64,000 nucleotides of DNA from Desulfococcus multivorans (GCF_001854245.1 NZ_CP015381.1:2267001-2331000); one strand, 5' to 3'; positions 32,599 to 42,878 are shown, counted from the stretch's first letter. Numbers and translations are program-made. Notes: a model not told the origin generated them from the sequence alone.

Positions 32599-34131
32599 TT
32601 ATTCCCATTCAATGGTTGCGGGCGGCTTGGAGCTGATGTCGTAAACAACCCGGTTGACGCCTTTCACTTCGTTGATGATGCGGTTGGAAATCGTCCCCAG
32701 AAGATCATGGGGCAACCTGGCCCAGTCGGCGGTCATGGCATCCCTGCTGGTGACGGCCCGGACGGCCAGGATGTTCTCATAGGTCCGCTGATCCCCCATG
32801 ACCCCGACGCTCTTGATAGGCAGCAATACCGCGAAGGATTGCCAGAGTTTGCGGTAATATCCGCTCTTTCGAATCTCCTCCAGCAGAACGGCATCGGCCT
32901 CTCTGAGAACATCGAGACGCTCTCTCGTGATCTCCCCCAGGACCCGAATGGCGAGTCCGGGACCTGGAAAGGGTTGTCGCCAGACCAGCTCCTCATCCAG
33001 GCCGAGGGCTTCACCCAGCTGGCGGACCTCGTCCTTGAAAAGGAACTTGAGGGGCTCCACCAGCTTGAGCTGCATCTTCTCGGGCAGTCCGCCGACGTTG
33101 TGATGGGATTTGATCACGGCGGTGGGCCCGCCAAAGGGCGAAACGGACTCGATGATGTCGGGGTAGAGGGTGCCCTGTGCCAGAAATTCGACATCCGTGA
33201 TCTTTCGGGCCTCGGCCTCGAAGACATCCATGAAGATCCTGCCGATGATCTTTCGCTTCCGCTCCGGATCGGCCACGCCGGAAAGGGCGTCGAGAAACAG
33301 ATCGCTTGCTTCGACGAAGCGGATGTTCATCCTGAGGTGTTGCCGAAGCGATACCTTCAGCTTTTCCATCTCGTTTTTTCGAAGCAGGCCGTTGTCGACG
33401 AAGATGCAGGTAAGGTTCGATCCAATGGCCCGGTGAATCAACAGTCCGGTGACGGAGGAGTCGACGCCGCCGCTCAGCCCCAGGATCACCTTTTTGTCGC
33501 CGACCTGCTCACGGATGGCCGCGACGGCCTCCTCGGCAAACGATGTCATGGTCCATTCCGGTTTGCATCCGCAGATGTCAAAGAGGAAATTTTCGAGAAT
33601 CCGCTTCCCTTTGGGAGTGTGCTCCACCTCGGGGTGAAATTGGAGCCCGAACAGCCGCTTCCCGGGATGGGCCACGGCCGCAATTTTCGTGTTCCGGGTG
33701 GACCCGATGATCTCGAATCCCGGCGGCAGGGTTTCGGCGGCGTCTCCGTGGCTCATCCAGCACGGCATGGTTCGCTCCGATATCCCCTTGAAAAGTCCCT
33801 CGGATTGCCCGGCGGTAAACTCGGCAAATCCGTATTCCCGTTTTCCCGCGCCCCGCACCTTTCCCCCCAGGACATCGATCATGAACTGCATGCCGTAACA
33901 GATGCCGAGCACGGGAATGCCCAGTTCAAAGATCCCCGGATCCGTCCTGGGACTGTTTTCGGCGTAGATGCTCGACGGTCCGCCTGAAAGGATGATGCCC
34001 TCCGGACGGAGCGCCTTGATCTCGTCCAGGGTAAGGGTGGGCGCCGTGATCTGGCAATATACCCGGCTCTCCCGAACCCTCCTGGCGATGAGCTGATTGT
34101 ATTGCGAACCGAAATCGATGATGATAATCAT
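32599..34131 (-). CDS. guaA: GMP synthase (glutamine-hydrolysing)
   Basis: GuaA converts XMP to GMP with glutamine and ATP. The 510-residue protein has the class I glutamine amidotransferase domain ('[12 protein letters not shown]' with the catalytic cysteine, '[14 protein letters not shown]'), the ATP pyrophosphatase P-loop '[14 protein letters not shown]', and the C-terminal dimerisation domain ending '[13 protein letters not shown]'. All three parts have the usual order and length. It leads a minus-strand pair with the coiled-coil protein gene. Confidence 0.97.
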   Translation of the reverse strand: MIIIIDFGSQYNQLIARRVRESRVYCQITAPTLTLDEIKALRPEGIILSGGPSSIYAENSPRTDPGIFELGIPVLGICYGMQFMIDVLGGKVRGAGKREYGFAEFTAGQSEGLFKGISERTMPCWMSHGDAAETLPPGFEIIGSTRNTKIAAVAHPGKRLFGLQFHPEVEHTPKGKRILENFLFDICGCKPEWTMTSFAEEAVAAIREQVGDKKVILGLSGGVDSSVTGLLIHRAIGSNLTCIFVDNGLLRKNEMEKLKVSLRQHLRMNIRFVEASDLFLDALSGVADPERKRKIIGRIFMDVFEAEARKITDVEFLAQGTLYPDIIESVSPFGGPTAVIKSHHNVGGLPEKMQLKLVEPLKFLFKDEVRQLGEALGLDEELVWRQPFPGPGLAIRVLGEITRERLDVLREADAVLLEEIRKSGYYRKLWQSFAVLLPIKSVGVMGDQRTYENILAVRAVTSRDAMTADWARLPHDLLGTISNRIINEVKGVNRVVYDISSKPPATIEWE

Positions 34132-34280
34132 GTCCTGTGGCTCCTGAGATTGGTGGGGGTATCGGGGCCTGACCGGTCAACCCCATTGAATCACGTCGTT
34201 TCCGCATTAAACGGTTTGCGGAAACAAGCCGAATATGGTAAACACCGCCCTAAAAGTCAACTTAAATCGTAACCCGACCG

Positions 34281-34340
34281 GCCGTCGTCCGCCGGCGCTG
34301 AAGGCCTGACGACGGCGGTGCCCGACAGCCGACGTCGGGC
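34281..34340. other. Two inverted repeats upstream of the TrpF-like gene
   Basis: GCCGTCGTC and GACGACGGC (34281-34289, 34308-34316) form one stem, and GCCCGAC and GTCGGGC (34320-34326, 34334-34340) a second. They lie in the 281-base gap between the divergent guaA and TrpF-like genes. No T run follows at once. They might structure the leader RNA of the plus-strand gene; nothing else is seen in this gap. Confidence 0.3.
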
Positions 34341-34412
34341 GCGGAAACACTGACCGTCAACCCTTATTGTATCCCGAACCTTTTTTTGCCGTTACGCGAT
34401 GATTGCCGTCGA

Positions 34413-35174
34413 ATGATTGTCCAGATTTACGAGATTCAGACACCCGAGGAGACGGAAACGCTGGTTTCCATGGGCGTCGATCACATCGGGAGCGTGTTGA
34501 CGAGTGAATCCGGATGGCGGGATGCCGGCGTCAAAGCGGCTGTCGATGCCTCCCGCGGACGCGCCCGCCACAGCATCATCCCGCTTTTCAACACCCCGGA
34601 AACCGTGTTCCGGGTCCTCGACCATTATCAGCCGGAGTATGTCCATTTCTGCGATGCCCTGTCCGACGGGCCAGGGATCTTACCGGAATGCCGTAATATG
34701 ATCCTTCTGCAGGAGCAGATTCGACGGCGCTATCCGAACGTCGGCATCATCCGGGCGATTCCCGTCGGGCCTTCGGGAAGGGGAGGGGCGGTGCCCAGCC
34801 TCGCGCTGGCGGAGATGTTCGCGCCGATCAGCGATATCTTCCTGACGGACACCCTGGTTCTCGCGCCTTCGGGTTCACAGGATCGTCAGCCCGTAAAGGG
34901 ATTTGTCGGCATCACGGGCCGGACTTGCGACTGGTGCGTCGCAAAGGCGCTGGCGGCATGGAGCCCGATTCCCGTCATTCTGGCCGGAGGCCTTTCGCCC
35001 GAGAACGTGCATGAGGCCGTCCTTGCCGTTCGACCCGCGGGAGTCGACTCCTGCACCGGCACCAATGCCCTGGATGCCAAAGGCCGCCCCATCCGTTTCC
35101 GAAAAGACATGGCGCGTGTGCGACGGTTTATCGACGAAGCCCGCAGGGCCGCCGCGCCCGATCCCATATCCTGA
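34413..35174 (+). CDS. TrpF-like TIM-barrel protein
   Basis: The 253-residue protein resembles phosphoribosylanthranilate isomerase: 'VQIYEIQTPEETETLVSMGV', 'DHIGSVL', 'PVILAGGLSPENVHEAV', and 'GVDSCTGTNA' with phosphate-binding glycines. It lacks the usual first-strand 'K.CG' motif of TrpF, and no trp genes are near, so tryptophan synthesis is doubtful. The ATG at 34413 starts the barrel; the frame is open to a TTG 27 bases upstream. The downstream neighbour is efp. Confidence 0.7.
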   Translation: MIVQIYEIQTPEETETLVSMGVDHIGSVLTSESGWRDAGVKAAVDASRGRARHSIIPLFNTPETVFRVLDHYQPEYVHFCDALSDGPGILPECRNMILLQEQIRRRYPNVGIIRAIPVGPSGRGGAVPSLALAEMFAPISDIFLTDTLVLAPSGSQDRQPVKGFVGITGRTCDWCVAKALAAWSPIPVILAGGLSPENVHEAVLAVRPAGVDSCTGTNALDAKGRPIRFRKDMARVRRFIDEARRAAAPDPIS

Positions 35175-35237
35175 GTTTTTTTCACCTTAACAGTTTTCAC
35201 CTTAACAATCCACATGCTTCAGGAGGAAAGACCCAAC

Positions 35238-35801
35238 ATGTATGAAAGCAGCGACCTGAGAAAAGGTCTTAAAATCGAAATCGACGGTGATCCTTATATC
35301 ATAACGCAATTTTCGTTTGTCAAGCCCGGCAAGGGACAGGCGCTTTACAAGTGCAAGCTCAAGAACATGGTCACCGGGAATCAATTCGAGCGAACCTACC
35401 GTTCGGGGGACAAATTCAACGAGGCCAATCTGGAAGAGCAGGAGATGGAATATCTGTATCACGACGGTACCACCTATTGTTTCATGAACACCTCCAATTA
35501 TGAGCAGGTACTGATGACCGAGGACCAAGTCGGCGACAGCAAGAATTTCCTCAAGGACAACACGGTCTGTAACGTCCTCCTCTTCGAGGGGAAACCCATC
35601 GGCCTGACCCTGCCAAACTTTGTGGACCTTCGGGTGATCGAGGCCGAGCCCTGGGCCAAGGGGGACACCGCTGCCGGCAGCACCAAGCCCGCCACCCTGG
35701 AAACCGGGTACGTGCTTCAGGTGCCGCCGTTCATCAATGAAGGCGAAATGCTGCGCATCGATACCCGGACCGGGGAATATGTCGAGCGCGTGAAAGAATA
35801 G
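35238..35801 (+). CDS. efp: Elongation factor P
   Basis: EF-P relieves ribosome stalling at polyproline. The 187-residue protein has the three-domain layout, and the loop of domain I is 'VKPGKGQALYKCKLKN', with Lys32 at the tip where the beta-lysine modification occurs in E. coli. AGGAGGAAAG precedes the ATG at 35238. No epmA/epmB modification gene is in the window, so whether Lys32 is modified here is open. Confidence 0.96.
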   Translation: MYESSDLRKGLKIEIDGDPYIITQFSFVKPGKGQALYKCKLKNMVTGNQFERTYRSGDKFNEANLEEQEMEYLYHDGTTYCFMNTSNYEQVLMTEDQVGDSKNFLKDNTVCNVLLFEGKPIGLTLPNFVDLRVIEAEPWAKGDTAAGSTKPATLETGYVLQVPPFINEGEMLRIDTRTGEYVERVKE

Positions 35802-35839
35802 CCTGCCGCGGGTGGGCGCCGTTCTGCCGGTTGTGGGTG

Positions 35840-37246
35840 CTACAACTGCTTCACCCGTATCATGTTGGTGGTGCCCGCGGCCCAGACGGGATGTCCGGTG
35901 GTGATGACCACCAGGTCGCCCGGTTGGACGTTTCCGGTCCCGATAGCCGAGATCGCAGCCTTCTCGATGCGCTCGTCGGTGTTCCGGGTTTCCTCGACGT
36001 AGCTGGGTATGCATCCCCAGAAGAGGGCGAGTCGACGGATCGTTCCGGGTTCGGGCGATAGGGCGATAAGCCGACATCCGGGCCTGAAACGGGAAATCTG
36101 CATGGCCGTGAACCCCGATCTCGTGGTGGCCACTATGGCGGCGGCATCCAGATGGTTGGCCAGAACACACGAGGCATGGGCCACGGATTCGGACACGTCT
36201 TTGTGCGGCATCATGCCAAGGAAGCGCCGATGCGGGAAATTGCTTTCGGCACTGACCACGATGCGCGCCATGAATCGCACCGCCTCCACCGGGAAGTCCC
36301 CGCTGGCCGATTCCTCCGAAAGCATGATGGCGTCGGCGCCGTCCAGAACGGCATTGGCGACGTCGGTGGCCTCGGCCCGGGTCGGTCTCGGCGCCTTGAC
36401 CATGGATCGCAGCATCTGCGTGGCGATGATCACCGGCTTGCCTTTGGCATTGGCTGCGGAGACCAGTCGTTTCTGGATGCCCGGAACGTTCTCCAAAGGA
36501 ATCTCGACGCCCAGATCCCCCCGGGCCACCATGATCCCGTCGCACGCAGCCATGATCTCGTCCATGTTGGCGATGGCTTCGTGTTTTTCGATCTTGGCGA
36601 TAACCGGGGTGTCCTTTCCCGCGGCGGCGATAATCTCTTTCAACTCCCGGATATCCCGGGCCTGTCTGACAAACGACAAGGCGACGTAGTCCACGTCGTT
36701 TTCCAGGCCGAAGGCCAGATCCTCACGATCCTTGTCGGTCAGGGCTTTCACCTTGACGCTGCCGGTGGGCAGATTGACGCCCTTGTGGGAGGTGAGGACG
36801 CCGCCTGTGATCACCTCGCATCGGATTTCGTCGGCAAGTGTCTCTTTGACGGTCAACTCCATCATGCCGTCGGCGAGAAGGATGACGTCGCCCGCTCGAA
36901 CCTCCCGGTGCAGATCCGGATAGGAAACCGATACCCGTTCCTGGGTACCCGCCACATTCCGACTGGTTAAATACAGGGTCTGGCCGGGCTCGATGCGGAT
37001 CCCCGGCTCGGGGATGTCGCCGACCCGAATCTTGGGACCGCAGAGGTCCTGAAGAATGGCCACCGGTTTTTTCAGGGTATCGGACAGACCCCGAACGGTC
37101 TCGATCATGCGGCGGTGTTCTTCATGGGTGCCGTGGGAGAAATTGAGGCGGGCCACGCTCATGCCGCTGTCGATGAGCTCCCGAAGCACTTGAGGGGAGC
37201 TGCTGGCAGGGCCGATGGTACAGATGATTTTGGTTTTGGGAATCAT
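35840..37246 (-). CDS. pyk: Pyruvate kinase
   Basis: The 468-residue protein catalyses the last step of glycolysis. It opens 'KTKIICTIGPASSSPQVLRE' and has 'SVARLNFSHGTHEEHRRMI', the metal/substrate block 'VIAKIEKHEAIANMDEI', 'GIMVARGDLGVEIP' and 'PTRAEATDVANAVLDGADAI'. The C-terminal allosteric-type domain is complete. AAGGAG precedes the start. It is the last gene of the ileS-lspA-holA-pyk series on the minus strand. Confidence 0.97.
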   Translation of the reverse strand: MIPKTKIICTIGPASSSPQVLRELIDSGMSVARLNFSHGTHEEHRRMIETVRGLSDTLKKPVAILQDLCGPKIRVGDIPEPGIRIEPGQTLYLTSRNVAGTQERVSVSYPDLHREVRAGDVILLADGMMELTVKETLADEIRCEVITGGVLTSHKGVNLPTGSVKVKALTDKDREDLAFGLENDVDYVALSFVRQARDIRELKEIIAAAGKDTPVIAKIEKHEAIANMDEIMAACDGIMVARGDLGVEIPLENVPGIQKRLVSAANAKGKPVIIATQMLRSMVKAPRPTRAEATDVANAVLDGADAIMLSEESASGDFPVEAVRFMARIVVSAESNFPHRRFLGMMPHKDVSESVAHASCVLANHLDAAAIVATTRSGFTAMQISRFRPGCRLIALSPEPGTIRRLALFWGCIPSYVEETRNTDERIEKAAISAIGTGNVQPGDLVVITTGHPVWAAGTTNMIRVKQL

Positions 37247-37288
37247 GCTGTTCTCCTTGATTGATTGAGGCTGAAGACGACCTGACCG

Positions 37289-38755
37289 TCATCGGCCCCG
37301 GCAGATTCGGATGATGACCGATTCCAGAAGCCGCCTCGGGGACCCCCCGGACGTTTTAAGATTTATGTCGGTCTCTTGCAGATTCTTCAGGATCTCGATC
37401 AGTTCGGCGAGGGTGAAGCGTTCGGCATTTTTGAGCAACAAGTAGACGGGATAGGGACTGCGGCCTTTGGGGGCCATGAGCAGATCGGTCCTGGGTTTGG
37501 CCGCGCCTCGCCGGAGCTTCTTGGAAACATCCGGGCCGTCGGCGTCCAATTCACGGGTTTCGTCCCACTCGGACAAGGCTGTCAGAAGGGCCTCGTCGTA
37601 TGCCGTCACTGCGGGCATGACGGACCGCTGAAAATCGGTGTAGCTGATGCCCCTTTTCCATGTCGATCCCCCCGGGCTCGTCATGAACCCCAATGCCAGG
37701 ACCATCCGCCGCACGGCGTTGACCATGGCCGCCAGGATTTGCAGCGGCACCAACCCTTCTTCCAGAAGGGCGTCCAGGTAGAATAGGGCGTTTTCGACAT
37801 TCCGTTCAGAAAGGGCGCCGGTCAATTCGTACACCGGATCCCGGCGTGTCCGTCTGAGAACCGCCGCCACATCCGGCGCCGTGATGATCGGTGCGTCCCC
37901 GGTAAAGCGGATCAGTTTTTCCAGGCCCGTCGTCAAACCGCGAAGATCGAAGCCGATCATCTCCAGCATCATCCGCCAGGCGGCAGGCGCCATCTGTTTC
38001 CGGCTTTCCGAAAGGATGGATCGGGCGTGATCGGCCAGCAGGGCCTCTCGAGCCGCGACATCCTTTCGTCCGGACCCCATGGGTACCGAACAGTTCACGA
38101 CCACGCCTTTTTCCAGGATGGTCTTGTAGAGCCCGCGACGTCTGTCGACGAGATCTGTAGTGATGAGCAGATAATTGCCGGTTGGGAACCCCCCTTCCAC
38201 CGCCTGCTGCAGGTCGGCGGATCGATCCGTATCGGCCGGGGAAGAAAGCCCCTTTTCAAGGCACCAGGCCGACAACGTCGCAACCCATGCGCCGTCCCCC
38301 CAGATATCCGGGTCCATTCGGCCACCCTTGGCGTCGGACGCCAGAAGCCCTGCGTCCGCGGGCGAAAGACCCACGAGCCCCAGGGCGGCCAGAAAATGCC
38401 GGGCAGCCTTTGGGACCTGTTCGTCATCCATGGCCTCCCGGGCTTTCCGGAACAATTTCTGATGGTCTTCCCGTGAATAGAAGATCCGGGAATCCATGAG
38501 CGCAATGACACGCGCGACGGAGAAGAGTGAAAAGGTGCTGACCCGCTCGACGGCGAGCCCGATGTCGTCGTTATCGACGATATCGTAAGATACGGACCTC
38601 TCGGGGCCGGGAAGCAGGCGGTTTACCAACCCGTCGGCCGCGTCCTTGCAAAGGGCCTCCTCCCCGTGAATCAGCCAGATCCGGGCAAGCTTGTCCGTCG
38701 GGGTTTCGCCGAGGTACTGCTTGAAACGGTTGTACGGTATCTCAGGCATGGGCAT
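37289..38755 (-). CDS. holA: DNA polymerase III delta subunit (clamp loader), extended
   Basis: HolA opens the beta clamp as part of the clamp loader. The 488-residue protein matches the family at 'RIWLIHGEEALCKDAADGLV' near the N terminus, 'NYLLITTDLVDRRRGLYKTI' in the AAA+ core and 'VAAVLRRTRRDPVYELTGAL' and 'PLQILAAMVNAVRRMVLALG' in the C-terminal collar. It is about 140 residues longer than E. coli HolA. Much of the extra length is near residues 98-178, where an insertion with helical character interrupts the core. GAAAGGG lies ahead of the first ATG, and a second ATG lies six bases on. Confidence 0.85.
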   Translation of the reverse strand: MPMPEIPYNRFKQYLGETPTDKLARIWLIHGEEALCKDAADGLVNRLLPGPERSVSYDIVDNDDIGLAVERVSTFSLFSVARVIALMDSRIFYSREDHQKLFRKAREAMDDEQVPKAARHFLAALGLVGLSPADAGLLASDAKGGRMDPDIWGDGAWVATLSAWCLEKGLSSPADTDRSADLQQAVEGGFPTGNYLLITTDLVDRRRGLYKTILEKGVVVNCSVPMGSGRKDVAAREALLADHARSILSESRKQMAPAAWRMMLEMIGFDLRGLTTGLEKLIRFTGDAPIITAPDVAAVLRRTRRDPVYELTGALSERNVENALFYLDALLEEGLVPLQILAAMVNAVRRMVLALGFMTSPGGSTWKRGISYTDFQRSVMPAVTAYDEALLTALSEWDETRELDADGPDVSKKLRRGAAKPRTDLLMAPKGRSPYPVYLLLKNAERFTLAELIEILKNLQETDINLKTSGGSPRRLLESVIIRICRGR

Positions 38756-38770
38756 GGGGCCCTTTCGGTG

Positions 38771-39262
38771 CTATTCCGGCATCCGGTTGAACACCAGGTG
38801 GACAACAAAAATACTCACACCGATGGTGATGGCGCTGTCCGCCGCGTTGAATGCCGGCCAGTGGGCGTTGCCGATGTGGAAATCAAGAAAATCGACGACC
38901 CTGCCGAATCGGAATCGATCGATAAGATTGCCGACCGCACCCCCGAAGATCAGAGCCAATCCGGCAGCCAGCCATGGATGGGTTTTGGGCGTCTTGTGAT
39001 GGAAGTAGAGGACGATCGCTGCCGCGACCGAGGACAGAATCAAAAAAACGCCCTTTCGAATCCAGGGTGCCTGGTCGGCCAGGAGTCCGAAGGCTCCGCC
39101 GGGGTTCTGTATGTGGGTAATGCTGAAAAGATTCGGTATCACCGGTATAGAATCGAACAGCGGTATGGCGTTCAGAATATAGGCCTTGGTGACCTGGTCG
39201 ATGACGATGACGGCACCACTGATCAGAACCAGTCGAAGATATTTGCGATTGTCGATGGGAAT
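38771..39262 (-). CDS. lspA: Lipoprotein signal peptidase (LspA) without a standard start codon
   Basis: LspA cleaves signal peptides of lipoproteins in the inner membrane. Four membrane helices and the catalytic blocks are present: 'GGAVGNLIDRFRFGRVVDFL' and 'FNAADSAITIGV' contain the two aspartates. The N-terminal homology includes 'KYLRLVLISGAVIVIDQVTK', which is upstream of the first standard start codon in frame (GTG ending at 39142). The only candidates near an AAAGGAG site are ATT at 39262 and ATC at 39256. The coordinates use ATT. A sequencing error or a frame shift from an ATG at about 39293 is possible. It follows ileS, the usual partner. Confidence 0.8.
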   Translation of the reverse strand: MPIDNRKYLRLVLISGAVIVIDQVTKAYILNAIPLFDSIPVIPNLFSITHIQNPGGAFGLLADQAPWIRKGVFLILSSVAAAIVLYFHHKTPKTHPWLAAGLALIFGGAVGNLIDRFRFGRVVDFLDFHIGNAHWPAFNAADSAITIGVSIFVVHLVFNRMPE

Positions 39263-39308
39263 CCGCTCCTTTAGGGCCGCCGGGACCGTCCATGGCTTGC
39301 GGCGGCAG

Positions 39309-39343
39309 AAAAAAGGGGGGGGACGACAACAGCGTCCTCCCCC
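39309..39343 (-). terminator. Rho-independent terminator between ileS and lspA
   Basis: On the minus strand GGGGGAGGACG and CGTCCCCCCCC pair with a seven-base loop and are followed by TTTTTT. It would stop most ileS transcripts before lspA. Confidence 0.75.
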
Positions 39344-39352
39344 GACATTCCG

Positions 39353-42154
39353 TTACAGGGCATCGATCTGGGATTTGCAGCGGCTGCAGATGGTCGGCGC
39401 GTCGGCGATGGTACCCACCGTGAGGTCGTGCACCCAGCAGCGTTCACATTTTTCACCGGGAGCCGTCGATACGTCGATGGCGAGCCCATCGATCTCCTTG
39501 CTGAGAAAACCCGCTTCGAAGGGCGCCTTGGCGAGTTCAATTTGTGAAACGATGAAGTACGTGTGCAGGTCGGCCTCATGGGCCTGCAGGACCGCCAGGA
39601 GATCGCCCGAGGCCCCGATGGTGACCCTGGCATCCAGGGGGTGGCCGATCTCTTTTTTGGCCCGCGATGCCTCGAGGGCCTTGGTGACCTCCCCCCGGAC
39701 CATGATCAACTGCCGCCATTGCCGCGCCAGGGCGTCGTTTTTCCAGGCCGGATCGGCATCGGGCATGGCGTGCAGGTGAACGCTTTCGGGCCGCCCCGTC
39801 ACATCCGGCATATGGGCCCAGACCTCTTCGGCGGTGAAGGGCAGGATGGGCGCCATCAACCGTACCACCGCATCCAGAATCCGGTACATGGCCGTCTGGG
39901 CACTCCGCCGTTCGATCGAATCGGGGGGCGACGTATAGAGCCGGTCTTTGAGAATGTCGAGATAAAAGGATGACAGATCGACCGTGCAGTAGTTGTGAAG
40001 CGCATGATAAATGACATGAAACTCGTAGGCATCATAGGCCTTTCGTCCTTTTTCCACCAGAGCGCCAAGGGTGTGCAGTGCGTATTTGTCGATGTCGAGC
40101 ATCATGTCATAAGTTACGGCATTTTGGGTCGGCATAAAATCAGACAGGTTTCCCAACATGAATCGACAGGTGTTTCGAATCCGCCGGTAGGCGTCGCTCA
40201 ACTGTTTGAGGATCGTCTCGGAGATGCGAACGTCGTCACGGTAGTCGGAAGCGGAAACCCAGAGCCTCAGGATTTCGGCGCCGTATCTGTCGATCACCGC
40301 TTTGGGCGCCACCACATTGCCGACGGATTTGGACATCTTGCGTCCCTGCTCGTCTACGACAAAACCATGGGTCAGGACAGCTTTGTAAGGCGCCGCCTGT
40401 CGGTTCCCAACAGCCGTCAAAAGAGAGCTGTGAAACCATCCCCGGTGCTGGTCGCTGCCTTCCAGGTAAAGGTCCGCCGGCCAGGATAGATAGTCGCGGG
40501 CTTCCAGAACCGCGGCATGGCTGACGCCCGAGTCGAACCAGACATCCAGGATATCGGTCTCCTTGGTGAAGGTGCGGCCGCCGCATTTGCCGCAGACCGT
40601 CCCGGCCGGCACCAGGTCGGAAGCATCCCTTTCCAGCCACACATCGGCCCCGTGCTCCCGGAAAAGATTGTAGACATGCGCGACGATCTCCTCGCTCACG
40701 ATCACCTCACCGCACGCTTCACAGAAAAAGACGGTTATCGGCACCCCCCAGGCGCGCTGCCGCGAAACACACCAGTCCGGCCGGTTCTGGATCATGCCGT
40801 AGATGCGCTCCCGCCCCCAGCTGGGTATCCATTGGACCCGGTCGATCTCCGCCAGGGAACGGTCTCTGAGCGCCGTCTTGTCCATGGAGATGAACCACTG
40901 GGGCGTCGCCCGGAAGATGACCGGCTGCTTGCAGCGCCAGCAGTGCGGATATGAGTGCCTGATGCCCTCTTCGGCCAGCAGCGCCCCGTTCTCCTGCAGC
41001 TTTTTGATGATCTCGGGGTTTGCCTTGAAGACGAACTGTCCCGCGAACAACCCCACATCTTCGGTGAAGCACCCCCGATCGTCCACGGGCGAATAAGCGT
41101 CGAGGTCGTATTTGAGACCCACCTCGTGGTCTTCCCTGCCGTGACCCGGCGCGGTATGGACACAACCCGTTCCGGCGTCGAGGGTGACGTGTTCGCCCAG
41201 AACGATAAGGGCGTCCCGGTCATAGAGGGGGTGAATGCACCGCTTATTTTCGAGGTCTTTCGCACGGATGTCCGAAACGATCGCGTAATCGGAGATGCCG
41301 AAGCGCTTCATGCAGTCCTCGACAAGGGTTTTTGCCAGGATCAGGGTTTCGCCGCCCCCCGTCTCCACCGCGGCATAATCAAATTCCGGATGAAGGGCGA
41401 CGGCCAGGTTGGCCGGAATGGTCCAGGGCGTCGTAGTCCATATGACGATGGAAACGCGTTTGTCTTTCAGGACCGGACAGGCCTCGCCGAGGTCGTCCTT
41501 CATCCGGAATTTGACAAAGATGGAGGGCGACGGCTCATCCGCATACTCGATTTCGGCCTCGGCAAGGGCGGTTTGGCAGCTGTTGCACCAGTAAATGGGC
41601 TTCTTGCTGTGGAAAAGGCTGCCTTCCAGAGCGAACCGACCGCATTCTCTCGCGATGACGGCTTCGTATTCGTAATTCATGGTCAGATAGGGATTTTCCC
41701 ACTCCCCCATGACCCCCAGCCGTTTGAACTCATTTCTTTGAATGTCGATGTATTTCTCGGCGTAGGCCCGACACAGCTTGCGGACCTCCACCTGACTCAT
41801 GGTCTCCTTATTCTTTTTCTGTTTCTTCAATTCCTTATCGACATTGTGCTCGATGGGAAGGCCGTGACAGTCCCATCCGGGGACATAGGGCGCATCAAAC
41901 CCGCTCATCTGCCGGGAACGGACGATGATATCCTTCAGAATCTTGTTCAGCGCGGTTCCAATGTGGATGTTTCCGTTGGCGTAAGGGGGGCCGTCATGAA
42001 GGATAAATTTTTTTCTGCCCGATGCGGCGGCCCGGATCTTCCGGTACAACCCCGCCGCTTCCCATTTTGCCAGTTGTTCGGGTTCCTTTTGCGCCAGATT
42101 CGCCTTCATGGGGAAAGCGGTGGCGGGTAGGTTAAGGGTTTTTTTGTAGTCCAT
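39353..42154 (-). CDS. ileS: Isoleucyl-tRNA synthetase
   Basis: The 933-residue class I synthetase has '[18 protein letters not shown]' (HIGH box), '[10 protein letters not shown]' (KMSKS box), the long editing insertion and a C-terminal zinc finger ('CERCW' and 'CSRCKSQ'). The zinc-finger form is the bacterial type sensitive to mupirocin in general. GCGAGGATTCA lies upstream of the ATG. A promoter candidate is at 42206-42234. Confidence 0.97.
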   Translation of the reverse strand: MDYKKTLNLPATAFPMKANLAQKEPEQLAKWEAAGLYRKIRAAASGRKKFILHDGPPYANGNIHIGTALNKILKDIIVRSRQMSGFDAPYVPGWDCHGLPIEHNVDKELKKQKKNKETMSQVEVRKLCRAYAEKYIDIQRNEFKRLGVMGEWENPYLTMNYEYEAVIARECGRFALEGSLFHSKKPIYWCNSCQTALAEAEIEYADEPSPSIFVKFRMKDDLGEACPVLKDKRVSIVIWTTTPWTIPANLAVALHPEFDYAAVETGGGETLILAKTLVEDCMKRFGISDYAIVSDIRAKDLENKRCIHPLYDRDALIVLGEHVTLDAGTGCVHTAPGHGREDHEVGLKYDLDAYSPVDDRGCFTEDVGLFAGQFVFKANPEIIKKLQENGALLAEEGIRHSYPHCWRCKQPVIFRATPQWFISMDKTALRDRSLAEIDRVQWIPSWGRERIYGMIQNRPDWCVSRQRAWGVPITVFFCEACGEVIVSEEIVAHVYNLFREHGADVWLERDASDLVPAGTVCGKCGGRTFTKETDILDVWFDSGVSHAAVLEARDYLSWPADLYLEGSDQHRGWFHSSLLTAVGNRQAAPYKAVLTHGFVVDEQGRKMSKSVGNVVAPKAVIDRYGAEILRLWVSASDYRDDVRISETILKQLSDAYRRIRNTCRFMLGNLSDFMPTQNAVTYDMMLDIDKYALHTLGALVEKGRKAYDAYEFHVIYHALHNYCTVDLSSFYLDILKDRLYTSPPDSIERRSAQTAMYRILDAVVRLMAPILPFTAEEVWAHMPDVTGRPESVHLHAMPDADPAWKNDALARQWRQLIMVRGEVTKALEASRAKKEIGHPLDARVTIGASGDLLAVLQAHEADLHTYFIVSQIELAKAPFEAGFLSKEIDGLAIDVSTAPGEKCERCWVHDLTVGTIADAPTICSRCKSQIDAL

Positions 42155-42205
42155 TGAATCCTCGCCTGGTTTCGGATTGAGAGTGGTTTGCCGTTGGAAT
42201 TGGAA

Positions 42206-42234
42206 AAACTAAACGGAATCGTCATAGGTGTCAA
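42206..42234 (-). promoter_or_regulatory. Candidate ileS promoter
   Basis: On the minus strand TTGACA is followed after 17 bases by TAGTTT, about 50 bases ahead of ileS. The -35 is perfect, the -10 weak. The rest of the 289-base gap upstream holds a stem (CCGACCC/GGGTCGG near 42310) that could end the preceding gene. Confidence 0.4.
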
Positions 42235-42443
42235 GAGATTGTTCCACCCACCGTTCAATTCAGGGCGGCACGGCTGGAATCCGTGAATTATTGCGGATGA
42301 GGACCGACCCGGCCGGGGTCGGGAGGCAGTGGGCAAGCGCCCGGAGAGGAACACGAAACCATTTTTGCGGCTGAATGCAGGATCGGGGAGCAGGCGAACG
42401 GCACTCACCCCGGCGGCGGATCATCCGCCGATCGTCTCCCGGT

Positions 42444-42878
42444 TCACAGGTGATCTCCGCAGGATCCCCCGTCACAGCCCTCATGAGACATCCCGCCCCC
42501 GCAGCCGCAGCCGCATGAACAGCCCCCGGAGACCTCCGCCATGGCCTTGATCACCTCCCGGCTCGACGCCGGCGACACATGATCAACGCGGGCGGTGAAG
42601 TGAATGATCTCATCGGCCTCCGTTGCGGGAAGCGACAGGTCAAGGTGCTCGAAAAAAGCATCCACCTGATGACGCGCCAGATGAAATACAGCGCTTCCTC
42701 CCGAGGGAATCCCGGACAATTCGTATTCAAACGGGGTCAGTCCTTCCTTGCCGATGCCATAAACAAATGTTATCGAGATCGGTTCCGGCGTCAGGTCGTT
42801 TCGACCGGCGGCGCGTCCGGCCGCCAGAGATATCGAGACTTTGTTCAATGGTGCTACGGCGTTCACCGCGGTCGTCAT
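42444..42878 (-). CDS. FKBP-like protein with cysteine-rich tail (SlyD-like)
   Basis: The 144-residue protein resembles a reduced FKBP-type fold: 'SITFVYGIGKEGLTPFEYEL' and 'GIPSGGSAVFHLARHQ' match the SlyD/FKBP core where a 'YG.G...P..E.AL.G...G' pattern is usual. The last 30 residues have eight cysteines and two histidines ('GGCSCGCGCGGGMSHEGC'), like the metal-binding tail of SlyD. Isomerase activity is not certain because the catalytic pocket is poorly conserved. AGGAG precedes the start. No partner gene is nearby. Confidence 0.5.
   Translation of the reverse strand: MTTAVNAVAPLNKVSISLAAGRAAGRNDLTPEPISITFVYGIGKEGLTPFEYELSGIPSGGSAVFHLARHQVDAFFEHLDLSLPATEADEIIHFTARVDHVSPASSREVIKAMAEVSGGCSCGCGCGGGMSHEGCDGGSCGDHL

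Noticed and set aside
37268-37280. Possible further heptamer-arm element between holA and pyk
   Set aside because: Only one and a half units (GGCTGAAGAC) are present, with no core or right arm.
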